Shown: positions 7,931 to 10,386 of the stretch, piece by piece
How positions within the stretch are numbered: the stretch's first letter is position 1
How the letters are laid out: each line of letters begins with the position of its first letter
Source: CAG-273 sp051891195
GTDB taxonomy: Bacteria; Bacillota; Clostridia; TANB77; CAG-508
Length of the DNA stretch: 10,386 nt
Assembly: GCA_051891195.1 (NCBI GenBank)
Contig: JBJFEZ010000028.1
Location: forward strand, 1-10,386
Direction: 5' to 3'
Translations under genes and position numbers: made by a program
Notes under the pieces: model-generated
The model's input: only the letters and a program-made list of their open reading frames with translations
What the model was told of the DNA's origin: nothing
The model's database searches: none

Positions 7931-7959
7931 TTGACAAAAAATTTGCTTAATATTAAAAT
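7931..7959 (+). promoter_or_regulatory. Candidate sigma-A promoter upstream of the glucosaminidase gene
   Basis: TTGACA (7931-7936), a 17-base spacer and TAAAAT (7954-7959) make a near-consensus promoter. Its expected start point (~7966) would fall on the Shine-Dalgarno sequence, leaving a leader of only about 11 bases before ATG 7977. Either the transcript has a very short leader, or the match is fortuitous in AT-rich DNA and the gene is read from upstream. Confidence 0.45.
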
Positions 7960-7965
7960 AAAAAT

Positions 7966-7971
7966 AGGTGA
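7966..7971 (+). promoter_or_regulatory. Ribosome binding site deciding the glucosaminidase start (ATG 7977, not GTG 7968)
   Basis: AGGTGA lies 5 bases before ATG 7977. The in-frame GTG at 7968 is part of this Shine-Dalgarno sequence and has no RBS of its own (AAAATA upstream), so the shorter start is preferred. Confidence 0.7.
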
Positions 7972-7976
7972 AACAA

Positions 7977-9200
7977 ATGAAAAAACATACCTTTAAAATT
8001 ACATTAAAATTAATAACTGCTGTTATATTAATTTCAATAATTACAGTGGTTATTTATATTGCTTATTTAATACTATCTCAAGAAAAAGTAACCTATGCAG
8101 TAACAGCAGAAGAGGAAACATACAAAGTAGCAAGTAAAGAAAAAATGGATATAAATGAAATTATACAAAAAAATATACAAGCCATAAAAAAAGAAGAAAT
8201 AATAAAACAAGAAATAGACTTAGAATATACTACAAAATATAACAATAATCCAGACTTACCAAAAGGAGTTATACAAGTATTACAAGAAGGTACAGATGGC
8301 AAACAAGAAATAATTATAAAAAAGACATATGAAGATGACAAACTAGTTAAAGAAGAACAAATAGGAACTACTATAACAAAAGCATCAATAAACAAAATAG
8401 TTGAAATAGGAACAGGAAACTATAGAGCAAGCTACAATGTACAAGTAGGAGACAAACTATATGTTACAGCATTATTTTTAGCTGTTAGAATTGAACCAAA
8501 AGATAATGCTGAAAAACTAATTACCTTAAATAAAAACGAAGAAGTAAAACTACTAAAAAAGCAAAATGAATGGTATCAAATAAAATACCAAAGCTATATT
8601 GGTTGGGCAAAGTCTGAATGTTTTACATATTTAAATCCTAATGAAAAACAAGAAGAGCAAGAAGTAATTCCAGGCAATAAATACACAAAACAACAATTAT
8701 TAAATACACTAAGTTTTGATATGGCTTTGAATAAGCCAAGTGGACTATCACTAGAGCAATTTAAAAAGGTATTTAAAAACGAAGAAAGAGATACTAAAAA
8801 AATTTTTGAAAATAATGCACAATATTTTTATTATGCAGAACAACAATATAATGTAAACGGAATATTCTTGGCAGCAGTAGCAATACATGAGAGCGGATGG
8901 GGTGGCTCAAGCATAGCATCGGACAAAAAGAATTTGTTTGGATATGGTGCATATGACAGAGATCCATATAATAACGCATACCAATTTGAAGACTATTCCG
9001 AAGGAATAGATTTACTAGCTAGAGTATTTGCAAAATATTATTTGAATGAAAAAGGAACAAAAATATATGACGGAAATATTGCAGATGGATGTTACTACAA
9101 TGGAAATACCCTTACAGGAGTAAATAAAAAATATGCAACAGATAAAAAATGGGCGAATGGAGTATATAGCTGGATGAAATATTTATATAATAATTTATAA
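7977..9200 (+). CDS. Membrane-anchored cell-wall hydrolase: G5 domain, SH3 domain, glucosaminidase
   Basis: The product has 407 residues from ATG 7977 (410 if GTG 7968 were used). A short basic N-terminus and one hydrophobic segment (~8-33) act as signal anchor, placing the rest outside the membrane. Residues ~78-147 are a G5 domain (YTTKYNNNPDLPKG, VLQEGTDGKQEI, then VEIGTG), a family linked to peptidoglycan/GlcNAc binding. Residues ~160-219 form a bacterial SH3-like domain (LAVRIEP...NEWYQIKYQSYIGWAKSECFTYL). Residues ~278-405 are a glucosaminidase-type domain (Flg/LytG-like), with catalytic Glu probably E305 in AIHESGWG and later NLFGYGAYDRDP and YSEGIDLLARVFAKYY. It should cleave the glycan strands of peptidoglycan during growth or separation. 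It follows dnaE with a 66-base gap and its own RBS. The domain calls are confident; the physiological role is inferred. Confidence 0.9.
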   Translation: MKKHTFKITLKLITAVILISIITVVIYIAYLILSQEKVTYAVTAEEETYKVASKEKMDINEIIQKNIQAIKKEEIIKQEIDLEYTTKYNNNPDLPKGVIQVLQEGTDGKQEIIIKKTYEDDKLVKEEQIGTTITKASINKIVEIGTGNYRASYNVQVGDKLYVTALFLAVRIEPKDNAEKLITLNKNEEVKLLKKQNEWYQIKYQSYIGWAKSECFTYLNPNEKQEEQEVIPGNKYTKQQLLNTLSFDMALNKPSGLSLEQFKKVFKNEERDTKKIFENNAQYFYYAEQQYNVNGIFLAAVAIHESGWGGSSIASDKKNLFGYGAYDRDPYNNAYQFEDYSEGIDLLARVFAKYYLNEKGTKIYDGNIADGCYYNGNTLTGVNKKYATDKKWANGVYSWMKYLYNNL

Positions 9201-9206
9201 AAAGTA

Positions 9207-9233
9207 TTTACAATGCTAAAAATTATATATAAA
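9207..9233 (+). promoter_or_regulatory. Weak candidate promoter for the second prepilin-like gene
   Basis: TTTACA (9207-9212) and TATAAA (9228-9233) are separated by 15 bases, shorter than ideal. The 78-base gap shows no hairpin terminator for the glucosaminidase gene, so readthrough is equally possible. In DNA this AT-rich such matches occur by chance. Confidence 0.25.
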
Positions 9234-9278
9234 CTTAAAAAGTAAAAATAAGAAAACAAGGAAGGAAACAGAAGAAAA

Positions 9279-10238
9279 ATGCAAAACGTTAAAAAAACTG
9301 TGGCTCTAAGGGAAAAAAAGTTAACATTTATAAAAAATAAAGAAAGACAAATATTTTCACCATTTAATACTCAAAAGGGCGTAACCCTAATAGCACTTGT
9401 TGTTACAATAGCAATATTAATAATATTATCAGGAATAACAATTAATATAGCATTGGGGGAAAATGGAATACTGAAATCAACAAAGGAATTTTCAAATAAA
9501 GTACAAGAAACGCAAAATCAAAAAAATGAAGAGCTAGTTAATTCATATGAAGAACTAGAAATGGCAATGAATGATGGAAAGGGAAAACCAGTAATTGCAA
9601 GCATAATATGGAATAATGGAAAAGCAAGCTTAACATTAACAGCAACAATATCAGGATATACAATATATTATAAATTAGAAAGTAATGAATATACAATATA
9701 TACAGACCCTATAACAAATTTAGCTTACGGAGATAGTGTAGAAGTAAAATTAACTAAAGAAAATAGACCTGACAGAACTCTAACTGTGAACATAATAGAT
9801 AACGTATTGCCAACAGCTAATATAACTCTAGACAAAAACGCTACATCTGTAGGAGAAAAAGTAATAGCAACAGTAACTCATATTGACAATGAAAGTGGAG
9901 TAAACATAGCAAGTTGTAAATACATATATAATCAAATAGCAACAAAAATAGGAACAACATCATCTAAGTGGAATTCAGCAAGAGAATTTAGTAGCAATGC
10001 TGAATCAATTGAATTAACAGCTTATGAACCCAAAACATATTATTTGCACATACTAACAGTAGATAAAGCAAATAACAAAACAGAAACAATATCACAAGCC
10101 GTAACAGTAGAAGGGTCAACAATAGAAGATCTAATTCTAAAAGCGTCAACAAAAAATGAAACAGTATATGATAGATACGGAAATAAAATAGTAGTGCCAG
10201 CAGATTTTAAAATATTAGCACATGAAACACGGAAGTGA
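9279..10238 (+). CDS. Prepilin-like surface protein with Ig/FN3-like repeats, frameshifted (5' portion)
   Basis: The 319-codon frame begins with a 34-residue basic leader ending QKG, then VTLIALVVTIAILIILSGI: a type IV prepilin-type cleavage site (G34/V35) and hydrophobic helix. Position +5, usually Glu, is Ala, as in many clostridial relatives. A charged coiled stretch (~65-98) follows, then two beta-rich modules: ~104-175 (IIWNNGKASLTLTATISGYTIYY...NIIDN) and ~178-278, Ig-like (LPTANITLDKNATSV...YYLHILTVDKANNKTE). YDRYGNKIVVPADFKILAHET then starts the FGE-like region. The frame then hits TGA (10236-10238) after HETRK, although the adjacent frame continues the domain (GSENHIVEYTYD...FVWVPVGEI), so one extra base near 10230 breaks the gene. 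AGGAAGGA (9259-9266) is the RBS, at a long 12-base spacing. It is a paralogue, by architecture, of the gene at the left edge. Function: probable surface or pilus-like adhesin. Confidence 0.8.
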   Translation: MQNVKKTVALREKKLTFIKNKERQIFSPFNTQKGVTLIALVVTIAILIILSGITINIALGENGILKSTKEFSNKVQETQNQKNEELVNSYEELEMAMNDGKGKPVIASIIWNNGKASLTLTATISGYTIYYKLESNEYTIYTDPITNLAYGDSVEVKLTKENRPDRTLTVNIIDNVLPTANITLDKNATSVGEKVIATVTHIDNESGVNIASCKYIYNQIATKIGTTSSKWNSAREFSSNAESIELTAYEPKTYYLHILTVDKANNKTETISQAVTVEGSTIEDLILKASTKNETVYDRYGNKIVVPADFKILAHETRK

Positions 10239-10386
10239 AAATCATATAGTAGAATATACTTATGATAAAAATGAAGATGGGGAATCAACTAATATTCCAG
10301 TAGTGCAAGATGGAATAGTAATACAAAATGTAACAGATTTAAATGAATTTGTATGGGTGCCAGTAGGAGAAATAAAAAATGATGCA
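10222..10386 (+). CDS. Continuation of the frameshifted surface protein: start of the FGE-like domain (3' partial)
   Basis: In the frame one base ahead, codons from 10231 to the window edge read without a stop for 52 residues: GSENHIVEYTYD, IPVVQDGIVIQNVTDLNEFVWVPVGEI. EFVWVPVG is the hallmark start of the FGE-sulfatase-like domain in this family and joins smoothly to the upstream frame's VPADFKILAHET if one base near 10230 is removed. An ATG at 10222 happens to open this frame (MKHGSEN), overlapping the upstream TGA by 17 bases, but no Shine-Dalgarno sequence precedes it (TTTTAAAATATTAGCAC). I therefore treat it as the broken 3' part of one gene rather than a separate gene. It runs off the right edge. 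Confidence 0.6.
   Translation, partial: MKHGSENHIVEYTYDKNEDGESTNIPVVQDGIVIQNVTDLNEFVWVPVGEIKNDA

Noticed and set aside
7968..7970. GTG 7968 as the start of the glucosaminidase
   Set aside because: It overlaps the AGGTGA Shine-Dalgarno sequence and has no RBS of its own. ATG 7977 is correctly spaced.
10236..10238. TGA recoded as an amino acid, making the right-edge gene intact
   Set aside because: Reading through the TGA in the same frame soon meets TGA and TAA again and gives unrelated sequence, while the +1 frame restores the family motif. A frameshift explains it better.
1..10386. CRISPR array, tRNA or rRNA genes, integrase or transposase
   Set aside because: No regularly spaced repeats, cloverleaf sequences or matching proteins were seen on either strand.

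Overview
The window is AT-rich, and every gene I can support lies on the + strand. It reads like a chromosomal segment of a low-GC Firmicute, most likely an uncultured Clostridia of the gut type. The evidence is an AddA-type rather than RecB-type recombination nuclease, strong AGGAG-like ribosome binding sites, a G5/SH3 cell-wall glucosaminidase, and two surface proteins of the clostridial 'prepilin N-terminus plus FGE/C-type-lectin C-terminus' kind. Species cannot be assigned from sequence reading alone.

Layout. 1-416: the 3' end of a surface-protein gene whose last ~140 bases are about 51% GC by hand count, against about 27% just upstream. They encode a C-terminal RGG...SFRLTLYIK region that looks like the variable region of a diversity-generating retroelement (DGR) target. 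417-703: a non-coding gap with a 13-bp hairpin, a good intrinsic terminator, a further overlapping imperfect palindrome and a textbook sigma-A promoter. 704-4414: addA, helicase-nuclease. 4440-7910: dnaE, DNA polymerase III alpha, 25 bases downstream and probably co-transcribed. 7977-9200: a membrane-anchored G5-SH3-glucosaminidase peptidoglycan hydrolase. 9279-10386: a second member of the prepilin/FGE-like family, with its 5' end in the window, broken by a +1 frameshift near 10230 and running off the right edge.

How they fit together. addA and dnaE form a DNA replication/repair pair; addB, the usual partner directly upstream of addA, is not here. The outer genes concern the cell surface. 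Two paralogous surface-protein genes in the same orientation bracket the repair/replication/wall-hydrolase block. The left one carries the putative hypervariable C-terminus. The right one keeps the N-terminal prepilin signal but its reading frame is interrupted just where the FGE-like region begins.

The most interesting signal is the putative DGR variable region at about 261-403, with a perfect 10-bp inverted repeat in its middle, a 14-bp palindrome at its 3' end and a hairpin 53 bases further on. No reverse transcriptase or template repeat is in the window, so the retroelement itself would have to be elsewhere in the genome. That link is inference, not observation.
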